DNA of 64,000 bases from an uncultured Clostridia bacterium (GCA_934121885.1 CAKOVH010000006.1:1-64000); one strand, 5' to 3'; positions 18,257-27,375 are shown, numbered from the stretch's first letter. Notes: generated from the letters alone by a model not told the origin. Translations and numbers: made by a program.

Positions 18257-18325
18257 AATTTCCTCCTTGCTAATATTTAACAATTTTGTTTTATTTCTAA
18301 AAAAGTGCATTATTTAAACACATAT

Positions 18326-18354
18326 ATTATATACGCAAATCCCCAAAAGGTCAA
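18326..18354 (-). promoter_or_regulatory. SigA promoter of minD-minE-rodA-dusB
   Basis: Minus strand TTGACC (18349-18354), 17-base spacer, TATAAT (18326-18331), 70 bases before minD. It shows that this block is transcribed on its own. Confidence 0.8.
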
Positions 18355-18386
18355 TGTTTATATCAAAATTTCACTAAATAACAAAG

Positions 18387-18425
18387 AAAAAACTTTTATG
18401 CCAATATACATTTAGCACAAAAGTT
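18387..18425 (-). terminator. intrinsic terminator of the FGE-fold gene
   Basis: Eleven-base arms (18391-18401 and 18415-18425, one G-U pair in the RNA) followed by a T-rich run on the minus strand. Confidence 0.7.
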
Positions 18426-18432
18426 CTTTTAT

Positions 18433-19569
18433 TTATTTTATATATAAAGCACATCTAAATGAACCATAACTATCATATCCCGTAGTTACTACGTGGCCTC
18501 GGTAATATATTGTAAATGCATCTCCATATTGTCCACCTCTAATCACCCTTGATTTCCCTTCATTTGATTCTAATGTCCATTCACTGCAATTTCCTGCTAA
18601 ATCATAAATATTTTTCGATACATCTGTTTCTGTACTTCCTGTTAGTTCTGGTGCATTTTTCGTTGATGTTGTTCTTTGACTATCTCCTATATATCTACAC
18701 ATCGCATCCCACTGGCATCCATAAATAAGAGTACTTGTTACACTGGTTGAACTCGCATACATATTTTTAGCAAGGTATACAGCTCCGCCCTTTCCTGATA
18801 TAGGACTAATATTGGAAACGCTAGTTCCCCATGGCACAAAATTATATGGTGCTATTCCCATTTTACTTACTACTGTATGCTCCCCAGTTGCCTCCGTTCT
18901 TAATGTAGTTCCACTATCTCCATCTCCCGCTTCATACCTTCCAATATAAAATCCACCATATTGTAAAACCTGTGCTCTCATTTTATTATATTCTGCCACC
19001 TCTGTAGGATATCCATTTTCCATTGGTTCTGTGCAATCTGCTACATCTATTCCTGTACTTGGTGCATTTTTTGTTGAGTTTCCATTACTGTCAAAATTTG
19101 TTCTATCTAAATCAGATTCTCCTGATACAGGTATCCATACAAATTGATTTCCTTTTAAGTTTTTTGCTACTTCATAGGATTCTCCTTTATTTTCATCTTC
19201 ACTACTATCTGAGATAATAATTCCTGATTTTATATCTCCACCTACATAGTAAAATCCTCTTGGAAGAGGAATTGTACCATCATTTCCATCCGAAATAGCT
19301 GCAACATTTTCACTTGTCCAATTTGATGGTTTTTCTTTCATAACTGTTCCTGCTTTTATTAGATTTAATCTTCTTTGGTAAATTTCTTCAATGTTTTCAT
19401 TATCCTGTTCATATGATTGCTTTATTCTAAGCACTGTTGCAAGTTCTGATTTTCTAACTGTTGATGCTGAAATATAAAATGATGTTAAAACAATTAAAAA
19501 GCTAAACAAAACAATAAAAACATAAACAGAAATTGAACCTTTTTCTTCTTTTATTTTTTTCATTAGCAT
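18433..19569 (-). CDS. membrane-anchored protein with a formylglycine-generating-enzyme (C-type-lectin-like) fold
   Basis: A 378-residue protein. An N-terminal membrane span (about residues 9-32, EKGSISVYVFIVLFSFLIVL) resembles a pilin-like anchor, followed by a short coiled segment. Residues from about 100 carry an FGE-sulfatase/SUMF1-type domain: GRYEAGDG, the WDAMCRYIGD block, NIYDLAGNCSEWTLE, RVIRGGQYGD and the closing SYGSFRCALYIK. In many gut Firmicutes such domains are surface binding modules or targets of diversity-generating retroelements rather than enzymes. GGAGG five bases before the ATG at 19569 decides the start; an upstream ATG has no site. It follows cca by 40 bases, with a small hairpin (19589-19607) between them. 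Confidence 0.75.
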   Translation of the reverse strand: MLMKKIKEEKGSISVYVFIVLFSFLIVLTSFYISASTVRKSELATVLRIKQSYEQDNENIEEIYQRRLNLIKAGTVMKEKPSNWTSENVAAISDGNDGTIPLPRGFYYVGGDIKSGIIISDSSEDENKGESYEVAKNLKGNQFVWIPVSGESDLDRTNFDSNGNSTKNAPSTGIDVADCTEPMENGYPTEVAEYNKMRAQVLQYGGFYIGRYEAGDGDSGTTLRTEATGEHTVVSKMGIAPYNFVPWGTSVSNISPISGKGGAVYLAKNMYASSTSVTSTLIYGCQWDAMCRYIGDSQRTTSTKNAPELTGSTETDVSKNIYDLAGNCSEWTLESNEGKSRVIRGGQYGDAFTIYYRGHVVTTGYDSYGSFRCALYIK

Positions 19570-19609
19570 AGTTTCCTCCATTTTTTTCTTATTCTATAAT
19601 AGAATAAAT

Positions 19610-20860
19610 TTAATTTTCTGTCAATTTATTTTCTTCTTTTTTCAGCCAATTTATTCTTTCTTCGTGTAGCTTTTGTTTAATTTGCATCCCGTCTTTTAAA
19701 TTATATTTATTTATAATATAACTTCCATTTATTTCTTTCATACATCTTTTACCTAAAACGTCAAAAATAATATCATTTGGAAATTCTCCATATCTATTTC
19801 TATCACACACCACAACAATTTTCATTCCATCTAAGCCAAGATCCGATTTTGAAACTCTTTCTATAAAATCTACTTGCTTTCTTGCGCTCATCATATTAAA
19901 TTTTCCGCCTCTCATATGCTCTTTTGCAGATATTATTCCACATTTTTTCCACATATTTGGCACCTTTAATCTATTACTCAAATTTTGCACTAATTTTACT
20001 CCTCTTTCCTCATGTCCATAATGATGTGGAAGCATATCTATAGGCGTTGTTCCTTTTCCTAAATCATGTACCAAACAACTATATCTTATCTCTAATCTAT
20101 TTGTTAATTTACACGAACTATCTAATACTATCATAGTATGATTATAGCTATCTCCCTCTGGATGATACTCTGATGGCTGCGTTTTTACTATTAAATCATA
20201 TATTTCCTTGAAATGAACATCTAATACATTTGCCTTTTTTAATACTTCAAAAAAGATAGATGGTCTTTTTGAACTTAATGCCTTTTTAAATTCCATGAAT
20301 ACTCTCTCGGAAGATAACGATTTAAGTTCTTCTTTTATTCTTTTCATTTCACATATAGTTTTTTCATCAACACTAAATTCTAATACTGCTGCAAATCTTG
20401 CTACACGGTATACTCTTAAAGGATCCTCTGAAAATGCACTTGATGTCATTTTTATAACTTTATCATTTATATCCTTTATGCCATTAAATGGATCAATGAT
20501 TTTACCAGTTAAAACGTCTTTTGCAATTGAATTTATTGTAATATCTCTTCTTTTTAAATCGTCTTCAATTGTAATATTTTTATTTGTTTCTATTTCAAAT
20601 TTAGTATGCCCCTCTCCAACTTTTTTCTCTTTTCTTGCCACTCCAAATTCTTTTCCATCAATATCATACACTGGAAAATCTTTTCCTCTTTTATAAGCAT
20701 TTGGAAACATACTTTCAAACTCTTCACAGCTTAATCCAACTACACAATAATCTTCATCCGTGTTTTTTACCCCTAAAAATTCATCTCTTACAGCTCCACC
20801 AACTAAATATAGTCTTCCGCGAGATTTTTCAATTTTTTTTGCTATATCTTTAATTTCCAT
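19610..20860 (-). CDS. cca: CCA tRNA nucleotidyltransferase with HD domain (E. coli-like type)
   Basis: A 416-residue class II CCA-adding enzyme that builds or repairs the tRNA 3' end. YLVGGAVRDEFLG and the catalytic Asp35/Asp37 (TDEDYCVVG) open the nucleotidyltransferase head; RRDITINSIA (104-113), DPLRVYRVARFAA and the ERVFMEFKKAL neck follow; residues 230-330 are an HD domain with His265-Asp266 (CLVHDLGKG). The pattern RDFPVF/RTERKxGxGYT of E. coli Cca has clear counterparts here (KDFPVYDID, ARKEKKVGEGHTKF), which differs from the B. subtilis type. It may reflect transfer. Extended -10 promoter upstream. Confidence 0.9.
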   Translation of the reverse strand: MEIKDIAKKIEKSRGRLYLVGGAVRDEFLGVKNTDEDYCVVGLSCEEFESMFPNAYKRGKDFPVYDIDGKEFGVARKEKKVGEGHTKFEIETNKNITIEDDLKRRDITINSIAKDVLTGKIIDPFNGIKDINDKVIKMTSSAFSEDPLRVYRVARFAAVLEFSVDEKTICEMKRIKEELKSLSSERVFMEFKKALSSKRPSIFFEVLKKANVLDVHFKEIYDLIVKTQPSEYHPEGDSYNHTMIVLDSSCKLTNRLEIRYSCLVHDLGKGTTPIDMLPHHYGHEERGVKLVQNLSNRLKVPNMWKKCGIISAKEHMRGGKFNMMSARKQVDFIERVSKSDLGLDGMKIVVVCDRNRYGEFPNDIIFDVLGKRCMKEINGSYIINKYNLKDGMQIKQKLHEERINWLKKEENKLTEN

Positions 20861-20884
20861 TTATGTTTTTCCTTTTTTATTTAC

Positions 20885-20913
20885 ATTATATCATATCAAA
20901 ATTTTTATATACA
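20885..20913 (-). promoter_or_regulatory. extended -10 promoter of cca
   Basis: Minus strand TGATATAAT (extended -10, TATAAT at 20885-20890) with a weak -35 TGTATA (20908-20913) 17 bases away. Confidence 0.5.
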
Positions 20914-20931
20914 CTTTATTTTGTATAAGTA

Positions 20932-20960
20932 TTGATAAATTAATAAAAAAACTATATAAT
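20932..20960 (+). promoter_or_regulatory. SigA promoter of the lepB-holB-ricT operon
   Basis: TTGATA (20932-20937), 17-base spacer, TATAAT (20955-20960), with the AAAGGAG site of lepB 21 bases downstream. Confidence 0.8.
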
Positions 20961-20998
20961 AGTGTAGATATTTTTATTTAAAAGGAGATTTTACTATT

Positions 20999-21646
20999 AT
21001 GAAATTAACAGATAAGACAAAAGATATTTTAGAATGGATTATATGCATAATAATTGCATTTGTTTTAGCTCTACTTGTTCGCTATTATATAGGAACACCT
21101 ACAATTGTAAAAATGCCATCTATGTATCCAACTTTAAAACAAGATCAACGTCTTATTCTAAATAGATGGTGCCGCACCATAAAAGAAATGCCAAGCAGAG
21201 GAGATATTATAACATTTGAGGCCCCAACATCAGATTCTTATATATTTTCTAAAGACTTTAACCCTAATGATGTAGTTGCCAAATACTCAAATGAAAAAAC
21301 GAAAATTTTAGATAAATTTATATACAATGTATTAGAGGTAAATAAAGCAAGCTACATAAAAAGAGTTATTGCCCTTCCTGGTGAACACCTTCAAATTAAA
21401 GACGGTAAAGTTTATATAAATGATGTTGAACTACAAGAAGACTATTTGCAACCACAAATTACAACTAGCACAGAAAACTGTCCTTTTTATGACTTAGTAG
21501 TACCTGAAAATTGTGTATTTGTTATGGGTGATAATAGACCAGAATCTACAGATAGTAGAAGATTTGGATGTATCCCTCTAAAAAAAATTGAAAGTAAAGT
21601 ATGGATTCGTTTTTGGCCATTAAATTTATTTGGAAAAGTTAATTAA
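20999..21646 (+). CDS. lepB: signal peptidase I
   Basis: A 215-residue type I signal peptidase with a single N-terminal membrane span (about 11-28), as in Gram-positive SipS-like enzymes. The catalytic Ser41 is in KMPSMYPTL and the Lys121 general base is in SYIKRVIALPGE; GDNRPESTDSRRFG is box E. It cleaves signal peptides of exported proteins, among them the large surface proteins in this window. An insertion of about 30 residues between box C and box D (PTSDSYIFSKDFNPND) is slightly longer than usual. First gene of an operon with holB and ricT. Confidence 0.93.
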   Translation: MKLTDKTKDILEWIICIIIAFVLALLVRYYIGTPTIVKMPSMYPTLKQDQRLILNRWCRTIKEMPSRGDIITFEAPTSDSYIFSKDFNPNDVVAKYSNEKTKILDKFIYNVLEVNKASYIKRVIALPGEHLQIKDGKVYINDVELQEDYLQPQITTSTENCPFYDLVVPENCVFVMGDNRPESTDSRRFGCIPLKKIESKVWIRFWPLNLFGKVN

Positions 21647-21663
21647 TACTTGGAGGCTTTAAT

Positions 21664-22590
21664 ATGAGCTTTGAAACAATTATTGGTAATAATAAAATAA
21701 AACAAATATTGCAAAATGCTGTTGGCACAGGCTCTGTTTTACATAGTTACATGTTTATCGGAACTGAAGGAATTGGTAAGCTGCTATTTGCTAGAGAATT
21801 TGCCCAAATGATACTTTGTGAAAAAAATACTAATAACATTCCTTGCGGAACTTGTCCATCTTGTACAGAGTTTTTAAGTAATAATCATCCAGACTTCATG
21901 GAGATAAATGCTGAAGACGGCAAGAGTATAAAAATAGATCAAATTCGTTTTCTACAAGAAAAAATTGCTGAAAAACCTATTGTATCGAATAAAAAAGTTT
22001 ATATTATTAATGATAGTGATACAATGACAAAAGAATCTCAAAATTGTTTGCTTAAAACTCTTGAAGAACCACCAGAGTATGCCATCATTATTTTAATACT
22101 TTCAAATGAAAATAAAATGCTAAATACTATAAAATCTAGGTGTACCAAAATTAATTTTTCACCCTTAACAGGTAACGAGATTAATCAATACTTTAACGAA
22201 AATCATTCTAGTTTAAACTTAAATACAAATGTTTTAAAGTTATGCAGTGGAAGTATTAGTAAGGCTATAGAATTACAAAATGAGGCTCAAAGTTATAACT
22301 TGCTTGATAATCTAATTAATAGTTTTAGCAATTTAAGTATTATAGATATTTGGAATAATAGTAAAATTTTATATAAATCTAAAGATATTATTCAAAATTT
22401 GTTAGAATACATGAATATTGTATTTATGAACAATCTACTTGAAACAAACGATATTAAATATGTAAATATTATAAAATACATAGAAGAAGCAAAAAAGAGA
22501 TTAGTTTCTAATGCAAATTTTGATATGACAATAGATAATTTATTACTTAAAATATGGGAGGAATTTAATGAAAAATATAGTAGGTGTTAG
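21664..22590 (+). CDS. holB: DNA polymerase III delta' subunit
   Basis: A 308-residue AAA+ clamp-loader subunit. FETIIGNNKIKQILQNAV, the degenerate P-loop GTEGIGK that lacks the final Ser/Thr as usual for delta', the zinc-binding cysteines CGTCPSC, QNCLLKTLEEPP and SRCTKINF (arginine finger region) are all present. It works in the clamp loader with DnaX and HolA at the replication fork. TTGGAGG precedes the ATG. Its 3' end overlaps ricT by 23 bases, an arrangement also seen in B. subtilis (holB-yaaT). Confidence 0.93.
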   Translation: MSFETIIGNNKIKQILQNAVGTGSVLHSYMFIGTEGIGKLLFAREFAQMILCEKNTNNIPCGTCPSCTEFLSNNHPDFMEINAEDGKSIKIDQIRFLQEKIAEKPIVSNKKVYIINDSDTMTKESQNCLLKTLEEPPEYAIIILILSNENKMLNTIKSRCTKINFSPLTGNEINQYFNENHSSLNLNTNVLKLCSGSISKAIELQNEAQSYNLLDNLINSFSNLSIIDIWNNSKILYKSKDIIQNLLEYMNIVFMNNLLETNDIKYVNIIKYIEEAKKRLVSNANFDMTIDNLLLKIWEEFNEKYSRC

Positions 22591-23497
22591 ATTTAAAAAA
22601 CCTGGAAAAGTTTATTTCTTTGACCCTGGATATATAAAATTAAGCAATAACGATAAAGTTGTTGTAGAAACATCAATGGGCGAAGAATTAGGCACAGTTG
22701 TTATTAGCAAAAGACAAATGCCTGAGGAAAAAATTGTTGCTCCTTTAAAAAAGGTTTTACGTATAGCAACAAATGCAGATTTAAAGCATTATGAAGATAA
22801 TAAAAAGAAAGAAAAAGAAGCTTTTAAAATTTGTGAAGAAAAAATAAAGAAATATAAATTGGACATGCATTTAACAGATGTTGAATACAAATTTGATAAT
22901 AGTAAAGTTTTATTTTACTTTACAGCTGACGGCAGAATAGACTTTAGAGATTTAGTAAAAGAACTTGCAGCAATCTTTAAAACAAGAATAGAACTAAGAC
23001 AAATTGGTGTAAGAGATGAAGTAAAACGCATTGGAGGTAATGGTATTTGCGGTAGAGAATTATGTTGTTGTTCATTTTTAGGAGACTTTGAAACAGTATC
23101 TATTAAAATGGCAAAAGAACAAAATATATCTCTAAACCCTTCAAAAATTTCTGGTAATTGTGGAAGACTTATGTGTTGCCTAAAATATGAGCAAAATGTA
23201 TATGAAGATAAACTTGCAAGACTTCCTAAAATAGGAGCAATTGTAAAAACTGCTGATGGAGAAGGAACTGTAGATTCTGTTGAAACATTAAAAGAAATAC
23301 TTAGAGTAAAATTTAAAGATGAAGAAGATGGCTATTTCTATAAAAAATATCCTGCATCTGAAGTAAAACTAGTAAAAAACGCTTCATATGATAATGTTGA
23401 TGAGGAAGAAAAAGAGCATTTAAAAGAACTACAAGAACTCGAAAAGCTTGAAATGCAAGACAGTAAAAACAAGAAAAATGATGATGATGATATGTAA
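22568..23497 (+). CDS. ricT: PSP1-domain protein RicT (YaaT)
   Basis: A 309-residue RicT homologue. The PSP1 domain covers about 60-145 and the cysteine set that holds a 4Fe-4S cluster in the RicA-RicF-RicT complex is complete: C161, C166-C168, C198, C203 and C204 (GICGRELCCCSF and GNCGRLMCCLKYE). In B. subtilis the complex helps RNase Y mature mRNAs and promotes sporulation and competence. The C-terminal 45 residues are acidic and lysine-rich (ends DSKNKKNDDDDM). GGAGG before the ATG lies within holB. Confidence 0.93.
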   Translation: MKNIVGVRFKKPGKVYFFDPGYIKLSNNDKVVVETSMGEELGTVVISKRQMPEEKIVAPLKKVLRIATNADLKHYEDNKKKEKEAFKICEEKIKKYKLDMHLTDVEYKFDNSKVLFYFTADGRIDFRDLVKELAAIFKTRIELRQIGVRDEVKRIGGNGICGRELCCCSFLGDFETVSIKMAKEQNISLNPSKISGNCGRLMCCLKYEQNVYEDKLARLPKIGAIVKTADGEGTVDSVETLKEILRVKFKDEEDGYFYKKYPASEVKLVKNASYDNVDEEEKEHLKELQELEKLEMQDSKNKKNDDDDM

Positions 23498-23532
23498 AAA
23501 AAACTATGGAGTATAAACTCCATAGTTTTTTT
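23497..23532. terminator. bidirectional terminator between ricT and the AI-2E-type permease gene
   Basis: Perfect 16-base arms (23497-23512 and 23517-23532) with a 4-base loop and A/T runs on both flanks. Confidence 0.92.
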
Positions 23533-23535
23533 CAT

Positions 23536-24672
23536 TTAACCATTTTGTTCTTTTAATTTGTTTTTGTAATCTATGTAATCTTCCAAGATAATCTTTAACA
23601 CTGCTAAAATTGGTACTGCTAAAAACATACCCCAAACTCCAAAATAAGCTCCCCCTATTGTTACTCCAAAAATAACTAAAAGTGGACTTACTTTTAAAGA
23701 ATCTCCTATAATCTTTGGATTAATAATATTAGCATCTATTTGTTGAAGTATTGTAACGACAATTACCATTGCAACCGCTTGACCTATTCCACCTGTTAAC
23801 ATTGTTAAAAGTGTAGCAATAATAACAGCTACTATTGCTCCAAAATATGGTATTAAATTAAATAATCCTATCATAAATCCAAGTAATACAGAGTATTTAA
23901 CTCCCATAATAGACATCGCAATAGATGTAATAATTCCTACAACAATACCATCAATTAATTGCCCTGCTAAGAAATTAAAAAATACTTCATTTGTTTTATT
24001 AAAATATTTTCCTATATTTGCGTATGTTTGCTCTTTAAACATAGCCTTGCAGAACTTCTTTATAAATCGTAAAATCTCTGCTCTTTCTAAAAGTACATAA
24101 ACAGAAACAATAATAGCCACAAAGAAATCAAATATCTTACTTGCAAAATCAATTGCACCTTTTGCATATTCTGCAATTTTGTTTAAGTTAATAAATTGTT
24201 TTAAATCAATTTTCTGAATATCTTCAATTGCATTTATAACCATTTCACTTTTTAGTATAGAATCTTCTGGCAATTTTTCTATTTCTGCCATAGCAATATT
24301 GTAGTACCCTTGAAAGTTATTTACTAAATCAACAATACTTTCAGCTATAACAGGAAGTAAAAATCTAAAAGCTAAAACAATTAATAATATTGCAATAATG
24401 TATACAGTAATAACTGCAAATAATCTTGCCTTTTTTGCTATTATCTTAGGTCTTTTTATCTTCTTGTATAATTTTTCTACTTTTTTTGCTGGATTATATA
24501 GCAGATATGCTATTAATATTCCTATAAGAAATGGTGTTAATATACCTAACAAATTTTTTATCCAGTTACCTATTGCGGTAAAGTTATCTAATGTTTTATA
24601 TACTACAATTGTTGCTACAGCAAACAAAAACCAGTATAACCATTTTTTTATTGGTTTCTTTTTTTCATCCAT
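23536..24672 (-). CDS. AI-2E family transporter/permease
   Basis: A 378-residue integral membrane protein of the AI-2 exporter family (PF01594 type; YtvI/YdbI relatives). About seven to eight spans: two in the first 70 residues, one near 85-110, one near 175-195, and a C-terminal cluster from 235 with the conserved GxxxxIPYFGAIVAVI block (LFNLIPYFGAIVAVI) and a closing GxWGMFLAVPILAVLK segment. Substrates of this large family are mostly unknown; some export AI-2, others act as Na+/H+ antiporters. It starts one base after the ExoIII stop codon, so the two are cotranscribed. Confidence 0.88.
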   Translation of the reverse strand: MDEKKKPIKKWLYWFLFAVATIVVYKTLDNFTAIGNWIKNLLGILTPFLIGILIAYLLYNPAKKVEKLYKKIKRPKIIAKKARLFAVITVYIIAILLIVLAFRFLLPVIAESIVDLVNNFQGYYNIAMAEIEKLPEDSILKSEMVINAIEDIQKIDLKQFINLNKIAEYAKGAIDFASKIFDFFVAIIVSVYVLLERAEILRFIKKFCKAMFKEQTYANIGKYFNKTNEVFFNFLAGQLIDGIVVGIITSIAMSIMGVKYSVLLGFMIGLFNLIPYFGAIVAVIIATLLTMLTGGIGQAVAMVIVVTILQQIDANIINPKIIGDSLKVSPLLVIFGVTIGGAYFGVWGMFLAVPILAVLKIILEDYIDYKNKLKEQNG

Positions 24673-24673
24673 C

Positions 24674-25456
24674 TTATTTCACCTCTTTTAAATTGTCTAT
24701 TTCTAGTCCTACTGGACAATGATCACTTCCAAATATATTTTGATAAATATAACTTTCTTTTATCTTAGATTCAATAGAATTCGATACTATAAAATAGTCT
24801 ATTCTCCACCCAATATTTTTTTCTCTACTATGGCCCATATAAGACCACCAAGAATAACAATTTTCCTTATTAGGATATAAAAATCTAAAACTATCTGTAA
24901 AACCAGAATCTAAAAGTCTTGTCATTTTTTCACGTTCTTCATCTGTAAAACCCGCATTTCTTCTATTAGTTTTTGGATTTTTTAAATCAATTTCTTTATG
25001 TGCAACATTTAAATCTCCACATAGAATAACAGGTTTACTTTCATTTAGATTAAGCAAATAATTTCTAAATTCATCTTCCCATATCATTCTATATTCTAGT
25101 CTTTCTAGCTCTCTTTTAGAATTTGGCGTATAACAATCTACAATGAAAAAATCCTCATACTCTAAAGTTATTACTCTTCCTTCTTTATCATGCTCCTCTA
25201 TTCCAATTCCATAGCTTACACTTATTGGTTCCTTCTTTGTAAAAATTGCTGTGCCAGAATAACCCTTTTTCTCTGCACAGTTCCAATACTGATAATATCC
25301 ATCAAATATTTTTTTTGCATCTTCGTCTAATTGTTCTACTTGCATTTTTGTTTCTTGCAAACAAAAAATATCAGCATTGGCTTCTTTAAAAAAGTTTTTA
25401 AAGCCTTTATTTATTACAGCTCTTAATCCATTAACATTCCATGATATTAGTTTCAT
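24674..25456 (-). CDS. xth: exodeoxyribonuclease III
   Basis: A 260-residue AP endonuclease/3'-exonuclease of the ExoA/Xth type. Active-site blocks in order: SWNVNGLRAV, FCLQETKMQ (metal-binding Glu), GYSGTAIFTKK, VDCYTPNS, CGDLNVAHKEIDL (Asp and Asn), RIDYFIVSN and the terminal SDHCPVGLEI (catalytic Asp-His). It repairs abasic sites and removes 3' blocks. Full length. Upstream gene of the pair with the AI-2E-type permease. Confidence 0.96.
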   Translation of the reverse strand: MKLISWNVNGLRAVINKGFKNFFKEANADIFCLQETKMQVEQLDEDAKKIFDGYYQYWNCAEKKGYSGTAIFTKKEPISVSYGIGIEEHDKEGRVITLEYEDFFIVDCYTPNSKRELERLEYRMIWEDEFRNYLLNLNESKPVILCGDLNVAHKEIDLKNPKTNRRNAGFTDEEREKMTRLLDSGFTDSFRFLYPNKENCYSWWSYMGHSREKNIGWRIDYFIVSNSIESKIKESYIYQNIFGSDHCPVGLEIDNLKEVK

Positions 25457-25486
25457 CTATTTTCCCCACTTCATATAAAATTAAAA

Positions 25487-25521
25487 TAATGACTCAAAAG
25501 TTACACACCCTTGAGTCATTT
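25487..25521 (-). terminator. intrinsic terminator of the 3D-domain gene
   Basis: Ten-base perfect arms (25488-25497 and 25511-25520) flanked by a T-rich tract on the minus strand. Confidence 0.75.
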
Positions 25522-25533
25522 AAATTTATTATA

Positions 25534-26538
25534 CTAGAATTGATATACGTAACATGTTAAGTTTCTTCTACCAAATTGTAATGCTTGGCTATGAGAACCC
25601 ATAAATACATCTATACGGTTGCTTGATATTGCTCCACCTCTATCTTGAACAACGAACCAACCACCATTTGGTTTATTTTTAAAGTATGGAATATATATTA
25701 CTGTTCCCATTGGATAACAACTTCCAGCAGCAATTGTGCACCATTGTGATGCTTTTGCACCTGATGCTGTAATACCATTTGTTTTTCCACAACAACTTCT
25801 ACAAGCACAATATGCAGATGTATTAAATGTACTAACCTTTGGTGTAATTCCTTCTACTTTTTTAGCAAGTGATGCTGTTGAAGTTGCAGCAGGGTTTGTG
25901 CTAGCAGTTACTAAAGTAGAACCACTTCTTGATGTAACTTGTTTTGTTCTAATTTCAATAACTTTGTTAACAGCCTTTTTTATAACCTTTGATGATATTT
26001 CAATTTTCTCTATTTCTTTATCATTTTGATATTTTACTTTGTATGTTACTTCTTTTAATCCATCAACACCATTTTGAACAACTTTGTTTTGTTTTGTACC
26101 AGATCCTGTTGAAACATCTTTTTTAATTGTTTCATAAGGAATTTTTACTTTTTCAACAACAATTTTTTCTACTATTGTTGAGTAATTTTCAAGTAATTGT
26201 TCAGTTGTTACATTTGATGAATTTTCTGCCTCTGTAACTTCTATTAAATTTTCATCTTTTTTTGATATTATAATTGTTTTATTATCTGATAGTTCTTCAT
26301 CTTGAGCTGGTGTTACTTTTTCATCTTCTAATAAAATTATGTGATTTTCTTCTAATATTTCTTTTATATTTGTTTTAGTTGTTAAAATATTCATTTCATA
26401 TCCACTTGATAAGACTATTTTAACATTATTTACTTTGACATTACCTGCCATTACACCAATTCCTAATAAGAATATTAATACAATACTAATACATACTATT
26501 TTTCTTATAGAAATTGACGCTTTGTCATTATTATTCAT
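25534..26538 (-). CDS. YabE-like cell-wall protein: DUF348/G5-like region and C-terminal 3D domain
   Basis: A 334-residue exported protein. A membrane or signal segment (about residues 12-30) is followed by a DUF348-like strand region (VKIVLSSGYEMNILTT), a G5-like domain (IVEKIVVEKVKIPYETIKK, then GLKEVTYKVKYQN), a Ser/Thr/Ala linker, and a C-terminal 3D domain with YCACRSCCGKTNGITASG, VQDRGGAISSNRIDVFMGSH and the three conserved Asp positions of resuscitation-factor-like muralytic enzymes. It probably cleaves peptidoglycan in growth or spore outgrowth. The ATG at 26538 is 13 bases from AGGAGG, long but the only candidate. Confidence 0.88.
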   Translation of the reverse strand: MNNNDKASISIRKIVCISIVLIFLLGIGVMAGNVKVNNVKIVLSSGYEMNILTTKTNIKEILEENHIILLEDEKVTPAQDEELSDNKTIIISKKDENLIEVTEAENSSNVTTEQLLENYSTIVEKIVVEKVKIPYETIKKDVSTGSGTKQNKVVQNGVDGLKEVTYKVKYQNDKEIEKIEISSKVIKKAVNKVIEIRTKQVTSRSGSTLVTASTNPAATSTASLAKKVEGITPKVSTFNTSAYCACRSCCGKTNGITASGAKASQWCTIAAGSCYPMGTVIYIPYFKNKPNGGWFVVQDRGGAISSNRIDVFMGSHSQALQFGRRNLTCYVYQF

Positions 26539-26575
26539 AAGACTATTGTTCCCTCCTTTTAAAAGCAACAAATAT

Positions 26576-26604
26576 ATTATACCATTTTTATGATTATCTG
26601 TCAA
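26576..26604 (-). promoter_or_regulatory. perfect SigA promoter of the 3D-domain gene
   Basis: Minus strand TTGACA (26599-26604), 17-base spacer, TATAAT (26576-26581); both hexamers match the consensus exactly. Confidence 0.9.
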
Positions 26605-26674
26605 ATTTATAAAATATTTCCATATGTTATCCATACAACATTATATTCAGCTTGTACTAAAAATATGATTAATA

Positions 26675-26703
26675 TTGTATAAAATAATTTTTTGTGATAT
26701 TAT
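26675..26703 (+). promoter_or_regulatory. SigA promoter of lemA
   Basis: TTGTAT (26675-26680), 17-base spacer, TATTAT (26698-26703), 18 bases before the GGAGG of lemA. Confidence 0.65.
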
Positions 26704-26733
26704 ATTGTTATTATATTTAAGGAGGAAATTTAT

Positions 26734-27291
26734 ATGTGGATATGGTTTCTATTAGGAATTATAGTTGTACTATTACTTTTAATTGCTTCATCTTATAACA
26801 GTCTTGTAGGGTTAAGACAAAAAGTAAAAAATGCTTGGAGCCAAATTGATGTCCAATTACAAAGAAGATTTGACTTAATTCCAAACTTAGTTGAAAGTGT
26901 TAAAGGTTATATGAATCACGAAAGTGATGTTCTAACTAAAGTTACAGAACTTCGTAGTTCTTGGGCTAATGCAAAAACTGTTTCTGAAAAAGCAGAACTT
27001 GATAACCAACTTTCTAATACGTTAAAAACAATTATGGCAGTTTCTGAAAGTTATCCAGATTTAAAAGCAAATCAAAATTTCTTAGACTTGCAAACAGAAT
27101 TAAAAAATACAGAGGATAAAATTTCTTATTCAAGACAATTTTATAATGACACAGTTACAAAATACAATACTAAAATAGAACAATTTCCATCTAACATAGT
27201 TGCATCTATGTTCCACTTTACTACTGAAACTTTATTTGAAGTTGATAACAGTGAAGCAAGAAAAAATGTTAAAGTAGATTTTAATAAATAA
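26734..27291 (+). CDS. lemA: LemA family protein
   Basis: A 185-residue LemA protein: one N-terminal membrane span (about 2-20) with the bulk of the protein as long antiparallel helices. Signature stretches are [41 protein letters not shown] and [21 protein letters not shown]. The function is not known; it is often paired with a TPM-domain (YgcG) protein, but none is present here. Monocistronic, with its own promoter and terminator. Confidence 0.95.
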   Translation: MWIWFLLGIIVVLLLLIASSYNSLVGLRQKVKNAWSQIDVQLQRRFDLIPNLVESVKGYMNHESDVLTKVTELRSSWANAKTVSEKAELDNQLSNTLKTIMAVSESYPDLKANQNFLDLQTELKNTEDKISYSRQFYNDTVTKYNTKIEQFPSNIVASMFHFTTETLFEVDNSEARKNVKVDFNK

Positions 27292-27306
27292 TTTTGTAAT
27301 AATGTT

Positions 27307-27338
27307 GATAGCTATTAATTTAATAGCTATCTTTTTTT
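27307..27338 (+). terminator. intrinsic terminator of lemA
   Basis: Ten-base arms (27307-27316 and 27322-27331) with a 5-base loop, followed by seven Ts (27332-27338). Confidence 0.9.
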
Positions 27339-27346
27339 CACTCTTT

Positions 27347-27375
27347 TTGTAGTTTAACATAAAATATATTAGGAT
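27347..27375 (+). promoter_or_regulatory. candidate SigA promoter of the ABC importer operon
   Basis: TTGTAG (27347-27352), 17-base spacer, TAGGAT (27370-27375). The 60-base gap leaves no room for a TPP or other known riboswitch between the lemA terminator and the first start codon. Confidence 0.45.

Noticed and set aside
19589..19607. Hairpin between cca and the FGE-fold gene as a terminator
   Set aside because: Eight-base arms but no T run follows on the minus strand, so readthrough from cca is likely.
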